A stretch of 64,000 nt of DNA from Streptomyces ruber (GTDB taxonomy: Bacteria; Actinomycetota; Actinomycetes; Streptomycetales; Streptomycetaceae). The first letter of the stretch is position 1. Every line of letters starts with the position of its first letter. Below, one piece after another: positions 1 to 8,904 of the stretch. The notes under the pieces are model-generated. The model was not told the origin of the DNA and ran no database searches. It saw only the letters and a list, made by a program, of their open reading frames with translations. The translations under genes and the position numbers were made by a program. The DNA lies in assembly GCF_014648075.1 (NCBI RefSeq), contig NZ_BMQK01000020.1, positions 1-64,000 of the forward strand, in the 5' to 3' direction.

Positions 1-133
1 CGTCGTCGAGGCGCCCGAGGTCGATGCCGCGCACCTCGGCGCCGAAGCCCGGGCCGAGCCGGGTGATCCGGGCACCCGCCGAGGTCAGCCGGTCGGTTCC
101 GGTGCCGGTTCGCCGTTCGCTGATGACGGTCAT
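1..133 (-). CDS. TauD/TfdA-type dioxygenase, N-terminal part only
   Basis: The window opens inside a minus-strand gene; only the first 44 codons are visible, from an ATG at 133-131. The visible part contains ITRLGPGFGAEVRGIDL, which matches the conserved N-terminal strand of taurine/alpha-ketoglutarate dependent dioxygenases (TauD/TfdA family), where it precedes the Fe(II) site. The HxD...H ligands lie outside the window, so activity cannot be judged. It is divergent from the ProP-like transporter that starts at 753, so the two could share the 600-bp control region; a transporter next to a TauD-like enzyme would suit uptake and oxygenation of a small sulfonate or betaine, but that is inference. 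Confidence 0.55.
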   Translation of the reverse strand, partial: MTVISERRTGTGTDRLTSAGARITRLGPGFGAEVRGIDLGRLDD

Positions 134-752
134 GTGCGTGGTCCTTCCGAGTGTCGTGTGTGCCGTGCCGGGGCTCGGACACGGACAGCAGGCGCGCCGG
201 GGAGAGCGCGGCGTAGGCCAGGACGAGCGATGGGGAGCCGAAAGGGCGGGAGGGCAGCCGTCACGAGCGCGTGGAGAGCCGCCGGGTGGTCTCACCGGAG
301 GGCGAGCACCTCACGGACGCGAGGTCAGCGACAACACGGGACGGAGCGACGACACAGGTCGACGACCGGGCGCTGCACCAAGGGTCCGTGATTCACAGTG
401 CCTACTTCTACAACAGGGACAGTGCGTCTCCAAGAGCGAGTCCACCGACTGGGACGGGGCCCGGAACTCCGCGGACGGGCTCTCGGCCGCGGTCGTCGAC
501 CGTACCGTCATCATGTGTGACGGTATCGACAGATATGACTGAACTCGGAATTTCGTGGCAGGTTCTGCTGGGAAAGACGACAGACCAGCATGGGCTCCGG
601 TTCCGGAGTGTTATGCCCGGAGGAAGGAGCCGGCCACGTCCTCCAGCGACAACGGGTCAGTGCCCGATTCCGCAGCGATCAAGCGTCACCGCACCCTCTT
701 CCGGGCCGTCCGGCGCCGGCAGAACCCCAGGTTGCGCCGGTCGGACATCACG
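134..752. other. long divergent intergenic region
   Basis: About 620 bases separate the dioxygenase and transporter starts. Open frames here lack family signatures and have no credible start context. The frame of the transporter stays open upstream to a GTG at 555, but the extra 66 residues are Arg/Ser/Pro-rich and unlike the MHS transporter family. The only organised signal I see is the inverted repeat at 503-525. Confidence 0.5.
503..525. promoter_or_regulatory. inverted repeat, possible operator
   Basis: TACCGTCA, a 7-base spacer, then TGACGGTA: a perfect 8-bp-arm inverted repeat in the divergent control region of the dioxygenase and transporter genes. Its position suits a repressor site, but no regulator gene is adjacent and a chance hairpin is possible. 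Confidence 0.3.
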
Positions 753-2132
753 GTGACGGACGAGCGGGCGGTCAAGCGGGCGGTGAAGGCCGCCTCGCTC
801 GGCAACGCCATGGAGTGGTTCGACTTCGGTGTCTACGCGTACCTGGCCGGCACCATCGGCCGCGTCTTCTTCCCGTCCGGGAGCGACACCGCCCAACTGC
901 TGTCGTCCTTCGCCACGTTCGCCGTCGCCTTCCTGGTACGGCCGATCGGCGGCATGGTCTTCGGGCCGATGGGCGACAAGGCCGGCCGCAAGAAGGTGCT
1001 CGCGCTGACGATGATCCTGATGGCGATCGCCACGTTCGCCATCGGACTGCTGCCGTCGTACGCGGCGGTCGGCTTCTGGTCACCGCTGCTGCTGATCCTC
1101 TTCCGGCTGCTCCAGGGCTTCTCCACCGGCGGCGAGTACGGCGGTGCCTCCACGTTCATCGCGGAGTACGCGCCGGACAGGCGGCGTGGCTTCTTCGGCA
1201 GCTTCCTGGAGCTGGGCACGCTCGCCGGGTACACCGGAGCGGCGGGCCTGGTGACCGCGCTCACCGCCTGGCTGGGCACGGACGCGATGGACTCCTGGGG
1301 CTGGCGCATCCCCTTCCTGGTCGCCGGTCCGCTCGGCATCGTCGGTCTCTACCTGCGGATGAAGCTGGACGACACCCCGGCCTACCAGAAACTGGAGGAG
1401 GGCAACGTCCGCGTCCCGGATGCGGCGGGCCCGGCGGAGACCACGGCCCGGGGCGACCTCGCCAGGATCTTCCGCTCGCACTGGCGGATGCTGGTGCTGT
1501 GCATCGCCCTGGTCGGCGCGTACAACATCACCGACTACATGCTGCTGTCGTACATGCCGACGTACCTCTCCGACGAGCTGCACTACTCCGAGACCCACGG
1601 GCTGCTGATCCTGGTGGTCACCATGGTGGTGCTGATGCTGGTCATCAACCAGGTGGGCCGGCTCTCCGACCGGTACGGCCGCAAGCCCCTCCTGATGACC
1701 GGCATGGTGGGCTTCCTGGTGCTCTCCGCACCGGCGTTCCTGCTGGTGCAGCAGGGCAGCCTGGCCGCCGTCGCGGGCGGCATGCTGATGCTCGGCCTGT
1801 CGCTGGTGTGCCTGCTGGGCACGATGTCGGCGGCGCTGCCCGCGATGTTCCCCACGCCCGTCCGCTACGGCTCCCTGTCGGTCGGCTACAACCTGTCGAC
1901 GTCCCTGTTCGGCGGCACCACACCGCTGGTGATCACCGCGCTCATCGGCGCGACCGGCTCGGAGATGATGCCCGCCTACTACGCGATGGCCGCCGCCCTG
2001 GTCGGCATCGTCGCGGTCGCCTGCATGAAGGAGACCGCACGACAGCCGCTGGAGGGGTCGCCGCCCTCGGTACAGACCGAGGAGGAGGCGGCCGCCATGG
2101 TGGAGGCACGGACCCCGGCGCCGAGGTTCTGA
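753..2132 (+). CDS. MFS transporter, ProP-like metabolite:H+ symporter
   Basis: Predicted 12-helix inner-membrane symporter of the MHS branch of the major facilitator superfamily, whose known members import proline, betaine, citrate, alpha-ketoglutarate or shikimate with protons. The signature GNAMEWFDFGVYAYL lies just after the start, the first cytoplasmic loop carries GPMGDKAGRKKVL, and LQGFSTGGEYGGAST is the helix-4 motif of ProP/KgtP relatives. From the GTG at 753 the protein is 459 residues, normal for the family. An upstream in-frame GTG (555) would add an atypical 66-residue extension, so 753 is preferred although no strong Shine-Dalgarno precedes it. Substrate is unknown; the neighbouring dioxygenase gene is the only hint. 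Confidence 0.85.
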   Translation: MTDERAVKRAVKAASLGNAMEWFDFGVYAYLAGTIGRVFFPSGSDTAQLLSSFATFAVAFLVRPIGGMVFGPMGDKAGRKKVLALTMILMAIATFAIGLLPSYAAVGFWSPLLLILFRLLQGFSTGGEYGGASTFIAEYAPDRRRGFFGSFLELGTLAGYTGAAGLVTALTAWLGTDAMDSWGWRIPFLVAGPLGIVGLYLRMKLDDTPAYQKLEEGNVRVPDAAGPAETTARGDLARIFRSHWRMLVLCIALVGAYNITDYMLLSYMPTYLSDELHYSETHGLLILVVTMVVLMLVINQVGRLSDRYGRKPLLMTGMVGFLVLSAPAFLLVQQGSLAAVAGGMLMLGLSLVCLLGTMSAALPAMFPTPVRYGSLSVGYNLSTSLFGGTTPLVITALIGATGSEMMPAYYAMAAALVGIVAVACMKETARQPLEGSPPSVQTEEEAAAMVEARTPAPRF

Positions 2133-2183
2133 CACGTGCCGGCACCGGCGGGCGGCGCGGGCGCACGATCCGCCGGGCCCCGC

Positions 2184-2238
2184 GACGACCGGGCGGCGTC
2201 CGGACACCGTGGTGATGTCCGGACGCCGCCCGGTCGTC
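2184..2238. terminator. bidirectional hairpin terminator
   Basis: A perfect 23-bp stem (arms 2184-2206 and 2216-2238) with a 9-base loop lies between the convergent transporter and phospholipase genes. It has no U-tract, as is usual for Streptomyces terminators, and can serve both directions. Confidence 0.85.
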
Positions 2239-2273
2239 CGCTGCGCTGCGGGCGCCGGCACCGCCGGGCCGGG

Positions 2274-3512
2274 CTACATGAACCGCCGGAAGGGAAGGAC
2301 GGCGGCCTCCCGCATACGTCTCGGCACGGCACGCCGCTTCCAGCGCCGCGGGTCGACGGCCTCGCTGCGCTCCACGTCCGCCTCGTAGTCCCGGTCCAGC
2401 TCCGCGGTGAAGGACTGGTCCAGAACGGCGAGCATGACCTCCTCGTCGTGGTCCATGGAACGGCGGTTGAAGTTGGTCGATCCGACCAGGGAGGCCACAC
2501 CGTCCACTGTGACGATCTTGGCGTGCATCATGGTCGGCTGGAACTGGAAGATCGACACGCCCGCTTCCAGCAGCCGGGTGTAGTGGTGCTGCCCGGCGAG
2601 CTGGCAGGCGCGCTGGTCGGTGTACGGCCCGGGCAGCAGGATCTCCACGCGCACGCCGCGCCGCGCGGCCTGGCACAGCAGGTCGATGAAGTACACGTCC
2701 GGGGCGAAGTAGGCGGTGGCCAGGCGGAAGCGTTCCTCGGCGGAGGTCAGCATGACGCGGAGCAGCGTCTGCATGTCCTGCCAGCCGATGCTCGCGGAGC
2801 CGCGGACGACCTGGACGACCGACGAGCCGGGCTGCGGCTGCTCGGTGAAACGGTCCCGGTCGTCGTAGAGGTCGTCGTGGCACTCGGCCCAGTTCTGCGC
2901 GAACGCGGCGCCGATGCCGTCCACGGCCGGCCCGCGCACACGCACGTGGGTGTCGCGCCACTCCGTGGGGTTGCGGGCGTCGCCGCACCACTCCTCGGCG
3001 ATGCCGACACCGCCGGTGAACGCGGTGTGCTCGTCGACGACGAGGGCCTTGCGGTGGCAGCGGTGGTTCTGTTTGAACGGCGACACCCAGGCGGGCTTGC
3101 GGAACCACGCCACCTGCACACCGGCGTCGTCCATCGTCTCCAGGAGGTCGTGCTCGATCTTCTTGGCGCCGAAGCCGTCCAGCAGCAGCCGCACCCGCAC
3201 CCCGGCGCGGGCCCGTTCGGCGAGTGCGGCGGCGAAGTCGCGGGCGATCTGTCCGCGCCAGTACACGAACGTCATCATGTCGATGGTGTGCTCGGCGGAC
3301 CGGATGGCGTCGAGCATCGCGGGGAAGATCTGGTCGCCGTTGCGCAGGGCGACGAGCTCGTTCCCCTCGGTCGCCGCCACGCCGATCAGCCGCTCCAGGC
3401 GGCGGCGCAGCTTCTGGACGCGCTCCTGGGCGTCGGCGCCGGTGCCGGAATCGCCGGACGTGTCGGATGTGGTGCCGCCGGGATGTGGCGTAAGCGTGCG
3501 GTCAAGAGTCAT
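2274..3512 (-). CDS. phospholipase D family protein, cardiolipin synthase-like
   Basis: A 412-residue protein with two HKD motifs, HRKALVVDEHTAF in the first half and MHAKIVTVDGVAS in the second. The two-HKD layout is that of bacterial cardiolipin synthases, which transfer phosphatidyl groups via a phospho-His intermediate. The segment TIDMMTFVYWRGQI corresponds to the conserved first strand of the PLD fold. Unlike classical Cls there are no clear N-terminal membrane helices, so it may be a soluble ClsB/YwiE-like enzyme or a general phosphodiesterase. The start at 3512 has GGAG about eight bases upstream; the open frame continues upstream without better support. The sirtuin gene lies 178 bases upstream on the same strand. 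Confidence 0.85.
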   Translation of the reverse strand: MTLDRTLTPHPGGTTSDTSGDSGTGADAQERVQKLRRRLERLIGVAATEGNELVALRNGDQIFPAMLDAIRSAEHTIDMMTFVYWRGQIARDFAAALAERARAGVRVRLLLDGFGAKKIEHDLLETMDDAGVQVAWFRKPAWVSPFKQNHRCHRKALVVDEHTAFTGGVGIAEEWCGDARNPTEWRDTHVRVRGPAVDGIGAAFAQNWAECHDDLYDDRDRFTEQPQPGSSVVQVVRGSASIGWQDMQTLLRVMLTSAEERFRLATAYFAPDVYFIDLLCQAARRGVRVEILLPGPYTDQRACQLAGQHHYTRLLEAGVSIFQFQPTMMHAKIVTVDGVASLVGSTNFNRRSMDHDEEVMLAVLDQSFTAELDRDYEADVERSEAVDPRRWKRRAVPRRMREAAVLPFRRFM

Positions 3513-3690
3513 GCCAGGTCTCCGAGACGACGAACAGCAGAACGGCGGTGGTGCGGTACCTCTGGCTGCCACGCCGCAGGCGAGGACGAACATCGTGCGT
3601 TCGTGCCCGCCCCGAGCCGTCCACTTCCCCGTGTTGTTGGGAACATGCCCGACCGGCACGGTGCCGTGGCGCCGGTGCCGGTCGACCCGG

Positions 3691-4605
3691 TCAGCCGCGC
3701 CCGCCCGGGGGCGCCGCCTCGCCGTCGACGGACAGACCCAGCCGCCCGGCCACGGTGGTGAGGGCCGTACCCAGGGGGAGCGCGACCCGGGTGAGGGCGT
3801 ACCGGTCGCCCCGGGTCGGGTCCAGGTTCACGATCAGGACCGGCTTCCCGGCCTGGGCGGCCTGCCGGACGAAGCGCAGCCCGGACATCACCGTGAGCGA
3901 GGAGCCCAGGACCAGCAGCGAGGAGGCCTCGCGGACCAGCTCGCGGCAGTGCTCGACCCGCTGCGGGGGAACGGCTTCGCCGAAGAACACCACGTCCGGC
4001 TTGAGGACACCGCCGCAGACGGCGCAGGGCACCACGCGGAAGTCCCCGACCTGTTCGTCGGTGAGGTCGGCGTCGCCGTCCGGGTTGATCGCGGCCGCCA
4101 CCGGCTCGAACCCCGGATTGGCCGCCTCCAGCCGCCGGGCGAGGTCGCGGCGCGGGCTGCGGGTGCCGCAGGACAGGCAGACGACCCGGTCCAGGCTCCC
4201 GTGGAGCTCCACGACGTCCTCGCTGCCGGCGGCCTGGTGCAGACGGTCGACGTTCTGCGTGATCACACCCGTGAGCAGGCCGTGCCGCCCGAACGCGGCC
4301 ACGGCCCGGTGCCCCGCGTTGGGGAGGGCGCGGCCGAAGGTGCGCCAGCCGAGGTGGCTGCGCGCCCAGTACCGGCGCCGGGCCTGGGCGCCGGCCGTGA
4401 AGTCCTGGTAGGTCATCGGCGTGTGCCTGCTCAGGCTTCCGCCCTCGCCGCGGTAGTCGGGAATGCCCGACTCCGTGGAGATGCCCGCCCCGCTGAGCAC
4501 CAGCACACCGCCGGCGCTCAGCGCGTCGACGACCGGCTGCGGATCCGTGGTCCCCGGCGGCAGGTCCTCGGTGGGGGTCCAGCTCAGGGTGGGGCGCATA
4601 CGCAT
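3691..4605 (-). CDS. Sir2-family NAD-dependent protein deacylase
   Basis: A 304-residue sirtuin that removes acyl groups from lysines using NAD+, yielding nicotinamide and O-acyl-ADP-ribose. Visible elements in order are GVLVLSGAGISTESGIPDYRG (NAD pocket), TQNVDRLHQAAG and VELHGSLDRVVCL with the catalytic His, a zinc site of two CxxC pairs (CLSCG and CAVCGG), then LKPDVVFFGEAVP, GSSLTVMSGL and IVNLDPT. Everything needed for catalysis is present. The YxxR pair of class III desuccinylases is not evident, so deacetylation is the likelier activity. It is divergent from the glutamate decarboxylase gene with about 240 bases between them. Confidence 0.93.
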   Translation of the reverse strand: MRMRPTLSWTPTEDLPPGTTDPQPVVDALSAGGVLVLSGAGISTESGIPDYRGEGGSLSRHTPMTYQDFTAGAQARRRYWARSHLGWRTFGRALPNAGHRAVAAFGRHGLLTGVITQNVDRLHQAAGSEDVVELHGSLDRVVCLSCGTRSPRRDLARRLEAANPGFEPVAAAINPDGDADLTDEQVGDFRVVPCAVCGGVLKPDVVFFGEAVPPQRVEHCRELVREASSLLVLGSSLTVMSGLRFVRQAAQAGKPVLIVNLDPTRGDRYALTRVALPLGTALTTVAGRLGLSVDGEAAPPGGRG

Positions 4606-4743
4606 GCCGCAAGGGTACGGAACCGGCCGCCGGTACCTGTCCGCGACGGCGGAGGGACGGACGGGTCCCGGCGGAGAGTAACTCCACGGTTACCCCATGC
4701 TCGGCACTCGCGAGAGGAAAATCGAGTTAATCGGTTCGTAAAT

Positions 4744-4757
4744 CGATCGCTCGATCG
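4744..4757. promoter_or_regulatory. CGATCG palindrome upstream of glutamate decarboxylase
   Basis: CGATCG-CT-CGATCG, a two-copy palindrome 86 bases upstream of the decarboxylase start in an unusually AT-rich stretch for this genome. It could be a regulator site for gad or for the divergent sirtuin gene. No binding protein is identified. Confidence 0.3.
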
Positions 4758-4843
4758 GTGGAACCGTCCGGTCCTCAGGGGCGCTCGGCGACCTAACGTC
4801 GCATACGTAACCGGGCCGTACGACCAGAAAGGCTCGCCGCCTC

Positions 4844-6253
4844 ATGCCCCTCTTCGACACCGACACCGATGTCATGACGGACGCCCGCCTCGACCTTCTG
4901 ACCACTGGGCCCGGCGCCGGCCACGGGCTCACGGAGGCCCTGCTGCCGCCGGTCGACGAGCTGCCCGTCGTGGCGTCCCGCCCCGAGGAGGCCGGCCGCC
5001 GCGTACGCGACGAACTGCTGCTCGACGGCAACGCGCAGCTCAACCTCGCCACCTTCACCACCACCTGGATGGAACCGCAGGCGCGGCAGCTCATGGCGGA
5101 GACGGCGCAGAAGAACCTCGCCGACCGCGCCGAGTACCGGCGGATCACCGCGATGGAGGAGCGCTGCGTGCGGATGCTCGCCCGGCTGTGGCACGCTCCG
5201 CACCCGGAGCAGGTGCGCGGGTGCGCCACCACCGGTTCCAGCGAGGCCGCCCTGCTCGGCGGGCTCGCCCTCAAGCGCCGTTGGCAGGCCCGCCGCCGGG
5301 CGAAGGGCCAGGACACCGGGCGCCCGAACATCGTCATGGGCGCCAACGTGCAGGTGTGCTGGAAGAAGTTCGCCAACTACTTCGACGTCGAGCCCCGGTA
5401 TGTCCCGATGCAGCCGGGCCGCTACCACCTCACCGACCATGCGCTGACCGCGTACTGCGACGACCGCACCATCGGCGTGGTGGCCGTCCTCGGTTCCACC
5501 TTCGACGGCTCCTACGAGCCCGTCGCGGACATCTGCCTGGCCCTGGACGGATACCGGGCCGCCACCGGCACCGACATCCCCGTCCACGTCGACGGTGCCT
5601 CCGGTGCCCTCGTCGCCCCGTTCCTCGACCCCGGTCTGCTGTGGGACTTCCAGCTGGACCGGATCGCCTCCATCAACACGTCGGGGCACAAGTACGGCCA
5701 TGTCTTCCCCGGTCTGGGCTGGGCCCTGTGGCGCGACGCCGCCGCGCTCCCCGACGACCTGGTCTTCGAGGTCGACTACCTCGGCGGCCGCTCACCCAGT
5801 TTCACCCTGAACTTCTCCCGCCCGGCGGCCCATGTCGTCGCCCAGTACTACACCTTCCTGCGCTACGGCCACGAGGGCCTGCGCGACCTGGCCCTCCGGT
5901 GCCGCGCGACCGCCCGCGCGCTCGCCGCGCGGATCGAGGACCTCGCTCCGTACCAGCTCATCACCGACGGCTCGCAGCTGCCCGCCTTCGCCTTCCGCCT
6001 CACGCCCGGCACCACCGGGTTCACCGTCTTCGACGTCTCCGAGCTGATGCGTGCCCGCGGCTGGCAGCTGCCCGCCTACGCCTTCCCCGCCCCGTGCCAG
6101 GACATCCGCGTGCTGCGCGTGGTGGTCCGGGCCGGCTTCACCACCGAGCTGGCCCGGCTGTTCCTCGCCGACCTCACCCAGGTCACCCAGTACCTCCGCA
6201 CCCGCGGCGCGGACGCCGTCCCGTCGCTGCCCGAACCGTCCGCGGCCACCTGA
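4844..6253 (+). CDS. gadB: glutamate decarboxylase
   Basis: A 469-residue PLP enzyme of group II decarboxylases converting glutamate to GABA and CO2 with proton consumption. The N-terminal part contains NLATFTTTWMEP and the substrate-region motif ATTGSSEAALLGG; VPVHVDGASGALVAPF-like sequence (here PVHVDGASGALVAPF) gives the PLP-binding Asp; SGHKYGH carries the Schiff-base lysine; the C-terminal third has VLRVVVRAGF. Length and motifs match bacterial GadA/GadB throughout. No GABA antiporter gene is adjacent, so the role may be GABA-shunt metabolism rather than classical acid resistance. AAAGG about 12 bases before the ATG is a weak ribosome binding site. It ends at a strong bidirectional hairpin. 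Confidence 0.95.
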   Translation: MPLFDTDTDVMTDARLDLLTTGPGAGHGLTEALLPPVDELPVVASRPEEAGRRVRDELLLDGNAQLNLATFTTTWMEPQARQLMAETAQKNLADRAEYRRITAMEERCVRMLARLWHAPHPEQVRGCATTGSSEAALLGGLALKRRWQARRRAKGQDTGRPNIVMGANVQVCWKKFANYFDVEPRYVPMQPGRYHLTDHALTAYCDDRTIGVVAVLGSTFDGSYEPVADICLALDGYRAATGTDIPVHVDGASGALVAPFLDPGLLWDFQLDRIASINTSGHKYGHVFPGLGWALWRDAAALPDDLVFEVDYLGGRSPSFTLNFSRPAAHVVAQYYTFLRYGHEGLRDLALRCRATARALAARIEDLAPYQLITDGSQLPAFAFRLTPGTTGFTVFDVSELMRARGWQLPAYAFPAPCQDIRVLRVVVRAGFTTELARLFLADLTQVTQYLRTRGADAVPSLPEPSAAT

Positions 6254-6284
6254 TCCGCACACCGCGGACCCCGCGGACGGGTGC

Positions 6285-6338
6285 GCACGAGCGCGTCGAC
6301 CCGCCGCCGGGTGAGGCGGCGGGTCGACGCGCTCGTGC
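6285..6338. terminator. bidirectional hairpin terminator
   Basis: Perfect 24-bp stem (6285-6308 with 6315-6338) and a 6-base GGGTGA loop between the decarboxylase and the convergent small secreted protein gene. It is among the strongest hairpins in the window and lacks a U-tract. Confidence 0.9.
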
Positions 6339-6358
6339 GGCTCTACGGGGCTGCGGAC

Positions 6359-6565
6359 TCAGCCCTGCCACGACTCTCTCAGGCCCGAGGCGAAGCCCGA
6401 GTCCTCGTCCTGGGCGTCCTCGGCCTCGTCCTTGGACTCGTCCTCGACCTGGGCGGCGTTGCTGCTCTGGAACGGGTCCTCCGGGTCGGCGAGTGCGGTG
6501 CCCGCGCTCCCGAGTACGGCGGAAGCGGCGACGGCGGCGGCCGCGAGGGCGATACGAATGCGCAC
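6359..6565 (-). CDS. small secreted acidic protein
   Basis: A 68-residue protein starting at GTG 6565 with a good site (AGGAGA, about 6 bases). MRIRIALAAAAVAASAVLG followed by GTALADP is a Sec signal peptide with a likely cut after ALA. The mature part is only about 41 residues, rich in Asp, Glu, Ser and Gln (VEDESKDEAEDAQDEDSG), with no cysteine, so it is probably disordered in the medium or cell wall. No family is recognised. The signal peptide and ribosome binding site resemble those of the second small secreted protein at 36912-37091, although the mature parts differ. Confidence 0.65.
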   Translation of the reverse strand: MRIRIALAAAAVAASAVLGSAGTALADPEDPFQSSNAAQVEDESKDEAEDAQDEDSGFASGLRESWQG

Positions 6566-6691
6566 AGCTCTTCTCCTGACTGAAGACTGCTCAGGGTGGA
6601 ACCCTGAGACGTTCGGTACTCACCGTAGTCAACGAAGTGCGCAGAGCGACGGCAGCCGGGAAGGGCATACGTGTTACATCGCACGTCGGGC

Positions 6692-7069
6692 CTACTGCTC
6701 GCGCGTCTGCCGGTGCCGGTTGTGCCACGCGATGGCGCGCCGGATCTCCGGCGCGTGCAGACCCGTGCGGCAGCCGAGCTGCGTGAGGGTGAGGGCCGGC
6801 GGACCGGTGGTCAGCGCCCTTGTGATCTTCGCGGCCCAGAGCTCTTCCTCGACGAACGGGCGCCGCCGGTACGTCTCCCGCAGTTCCTCCAGGTGCTCCT
6901 CGCGGCATGCGGTGAGGAGCCGGAGGCCGTCGTACCGGTCACGGGTGGCGTGCGCGGAGGACGAGTCCGGCACGTACTCGCGCACGGCCTCGTCGGCGGG
7001 GAAGGTCGCGGCGCACAGGTCGCACAGTTCGAGGGGGAGGGGCCGGGCGCGCTTCCTGCGTTTCCACAT
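6692..7069 (-). CDS. hypothetical protein with N-terminal CxxC
   Basis: A 125-residue soluble protein of unknown function. The N-terminus is very basic (MWKRRKRARP) and is followed by LELCDLCAATFPADEA, a CxxC resembling half of a zinc site; a further Cys occurs at TACREEHLEEL, so a C-C-C-H metal site is possible. The C-terminal part LTLTQLGCRTGLHAPEIRRAIAWHN reads like a helix-turn-helix, so a small DNA-binding protein is conceivable. GGGAGG seven bases before the ATG supports the start. No operon partner: a 126-base gap follows to the secreted protein. Confidence 0.6.
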   Translation of the reverse strand: MWKRRKRARPLPLELCDLCAATFPADEAVREYVPDSSSAHATRDRYDGLRLLTACREEHLEELRETYRRRPFVEEELWAAKITRALTTGPPALTLTQLGCRTGLHAPEIRRAIAWHNRHRQTREQ

Positions 7070-7252
7070 CGGGCCTCCCGCAGAGGGTGACGCGGATGTT
7101 CCGGCGCTGCGGCCGGACGACCGGCCAGGAGTCCATTCTTCCCGCTGGAGCCGGGCCCGACACCTCCGGCTCGCGCTTCCGGCGGCTCCGTCGGCAGCCT
7201 CTGTACCCGGTCGGCACCGTATCCGGTCGGCACCGTACCCGGACCTCGGAGG

Positions 7253-8761
7253 TCAGGCGCGTACGAGTCCCGGCCGCCCGATCTCGGAGACGAACGACGC
7301 CGCCGTCCCGACGGGCGCGCCCGGCCGGGTCACGTACGGCAAAGTGCGGAAGTCCGCCCGTACCCGCTCAGGGGTCAGGGTGAGGATCACATAGCCCCGG
7401 CGGCCGTTGTAGAACCTCATGTGCGGGTTGGCGTCCGTCATGACCGCCCAGTCGCGGGGCCTGTCGGCGCCGTCGGAACCGCTGGAGACGGAGGAGGCGA
7501 GGAACTCCACGGCGGCCGTCGGCGAGCCGGGGTCGTGGAAGTCGCGCAGGACGTCGAAGGCGTGGTGGACGTGGGCGTCGCCGGACAGGACCACCAGTCC
7601 GTCCAGGCCCGCCTGCTCGGCGCCGGCGAGGACGCGGGCCCGTGCGGCGGGATAGCCGTCCCAGGTGTCCATGGAGACCCGGGAATGCGCGGCCGTGCTG
7701 TTGGCGCGGCGCGAGAAGGCGACCTGCTGCACGAGGAGGTTCCAGGTCGCGGTCGAGGCCCGCAGCCCGTCGAGCAGCCAGCGTTCCTGGGCGGCACCGG
7801 TCATGGTGCGTGACGGGTCCTCCGACTGCGGTCCCGGGTACTGCCAGCCGTCGCCGTACGCCTGGTCCGAGCGGTACTGCCGGGTGTCCAGGACGTCCAG
7901 CTGGGCCAGACGCCCGTAGCAGAACCGTCTGTACAGCCTCATGTCGGGCCCGGTGGGCCGCTGCGCCTCCCGCAGCGGCATGTTCTCCCAGTACGCGCGG
8001 TAGGCCGCGGCCCGGCGGGCGCGGAACACCGGGACCGGGTCCGCGTGCTGGGAGACGTCGCCCGCGTAGTTGTTCTCCACCTCGTGGTCGTCCCAGGTCA
8101 CGTACCAGGGATGGGCGGCGTGCGCGGCCTGCAGGTCGGGATCGCTCTTGAACAGGGCGTGGCGGACCCGGTAGTCGTCCAGCGTCCGCGTGGTGTGGTT
8201 CAGGAAGTCGGGCAGCGGGGCGCCGGTGAGCCTGCGCGCACCGCCCTGCGCGTCGATCGGGTACTCGTAGACGTAGTCCCCGACGAACAGGACGGCGTCG
8301 ATGTCCTCGGCGGCCAGGTGGGCGTAGGCGGTGTAGTAACCGTCCCGGTACTGGGCGCAGTCGGCCAGTCCGAAGCGCCGGGCGGTGAGCGTCGCGCCGG
8401 GGAGGGGAGCGGTACGGGTGCGTCCGGTCGGGCTGATCCACGGGCCGGTGCGGAACCGGTAGAAGTAGGGGCGGTCGGCGTCGAGTCCGCGCACGTCGAC
8501 GTGGACCGAGTGGCCGTCGGCGGCGGGCGCGTCGAAGACGCCCTGCTGCCGCACGGACGCGAAGTGCTCGTCGTCCGCGATCTGCCAGCCGACGGGGATC
8601 GCCCCGCAGGTCGGCAGGCCGCCGCCCGGCGTGTACGGGTCGGGGGCCAGCCTGGTCCACAGCACGACGGAGCCGGGCTCCGGATCGCCGGAGGCGACGC
8701 CGAGGGTGAAGGGGGTGTCGCCGTCCGGGATGCCGGTGACGGCCGTGTTCTGCGCGCTCAC
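7253..8761 (-). CDS. PhoD-like alkaline phosphatase
   Basis: A 502-residue metallophosphoesterase of the PhoD family, which hydrolyses phosphomono- or diesters using Fe/Ca or related metals. An N-terminal PhoD_N region (FTLGVASGDPEPGSVVLWTRLAP) precedes the catalytic domain with DCAQYRDGYY, VGDYVYEYP, WDDHEVENNYAGD and SGDAHVHHAFD, which supply the expected metal ligands. Classical PhoD is exported by Tat, but no twin-arginine signal is visible from the GTG at 8761; the frame stays open to 8887 with Arg-rich but unconvincing sequence. The protein may be cytoplasmic or its N-terminus may be mis-assigned. No PHO box was recognised upstream. Confidence 0.85.
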   Translation of the reverse strand: MSAQNTAVTGIPDGDTPFTLGVASGDPEPGSVVLWTRLAPDPYTPGGGLPTCGAIPVGWQIADDEHFASVRQQGVFDAPAADGHSVHVDVRGLDADRPYFYRFRTGPWISPTGRTRTAPLPGATLTARRFGLADCAQYRDGYYTAYAHLAAEDIDAVLFVGDYVYEYPIDAQGGARRLTGAPLPDFLNHTTRTLDDYRVRHALFKSDPDLQAAHAAHPWYVTWDDHEVENNYAGDVSQHADPVPVFRARRAAAYRAYWENMPLREAQRPTGPDMRLYRRFCYGRLAQLDVLDTRQYRSDQAYGDGWQYPGPQSEDPSRTMTGAAQERWLLDGLRASTATWNLLVQQVAFSRRANSTAAHSRVSMDTWDGYPAARARVLAGAEQAGLDGLVVLSGDAHVHHAFDVLRDFHDPGSPTAAVEFLASSVSSGSDGADRPRDWAVMTDANPHMRFYNGRRGYVILTLTPERVRADFRTLPYVTRPGAPVGTAASFVSEIGRPGLVRA

Positions 8762-8904
8762 CCGCTCAGCGTGCCCGCGTCGGGGTGGGGCCGGAAGGCG
8801 CCGGCCGGTAAGGGTCTGGTTCGAAAGGGCGCGTCGGAATGCTGGAAAGGGGAGCATTGGCGCGTGTCGGAACAAGGCGCCCCGCACCCGGAGGAGACAC
8901 CACG

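Noticed and set aside
555..752. Upstream GTG extending the ProP-like transporter by 66 residues
   Set aside because: Extension is Arg/Ser-rich, unlike the family N-terminus, and the GTG at 753 directly precedes the conserved region.
2136..3761. Long plus-strand frame over the phospholipase gene
   Set aside because: Shadow of the minus-strand PLD gene: Gly/His/Arg-rich, no motifs, no ribosome site.
2914..6579. 1221-residue plus-strand frame
   Set aside because: Antisense or out-of-frame reading of PLD, sirtuin and glutamate decarboxylase; the length only reflects GC-rich third-position bias.
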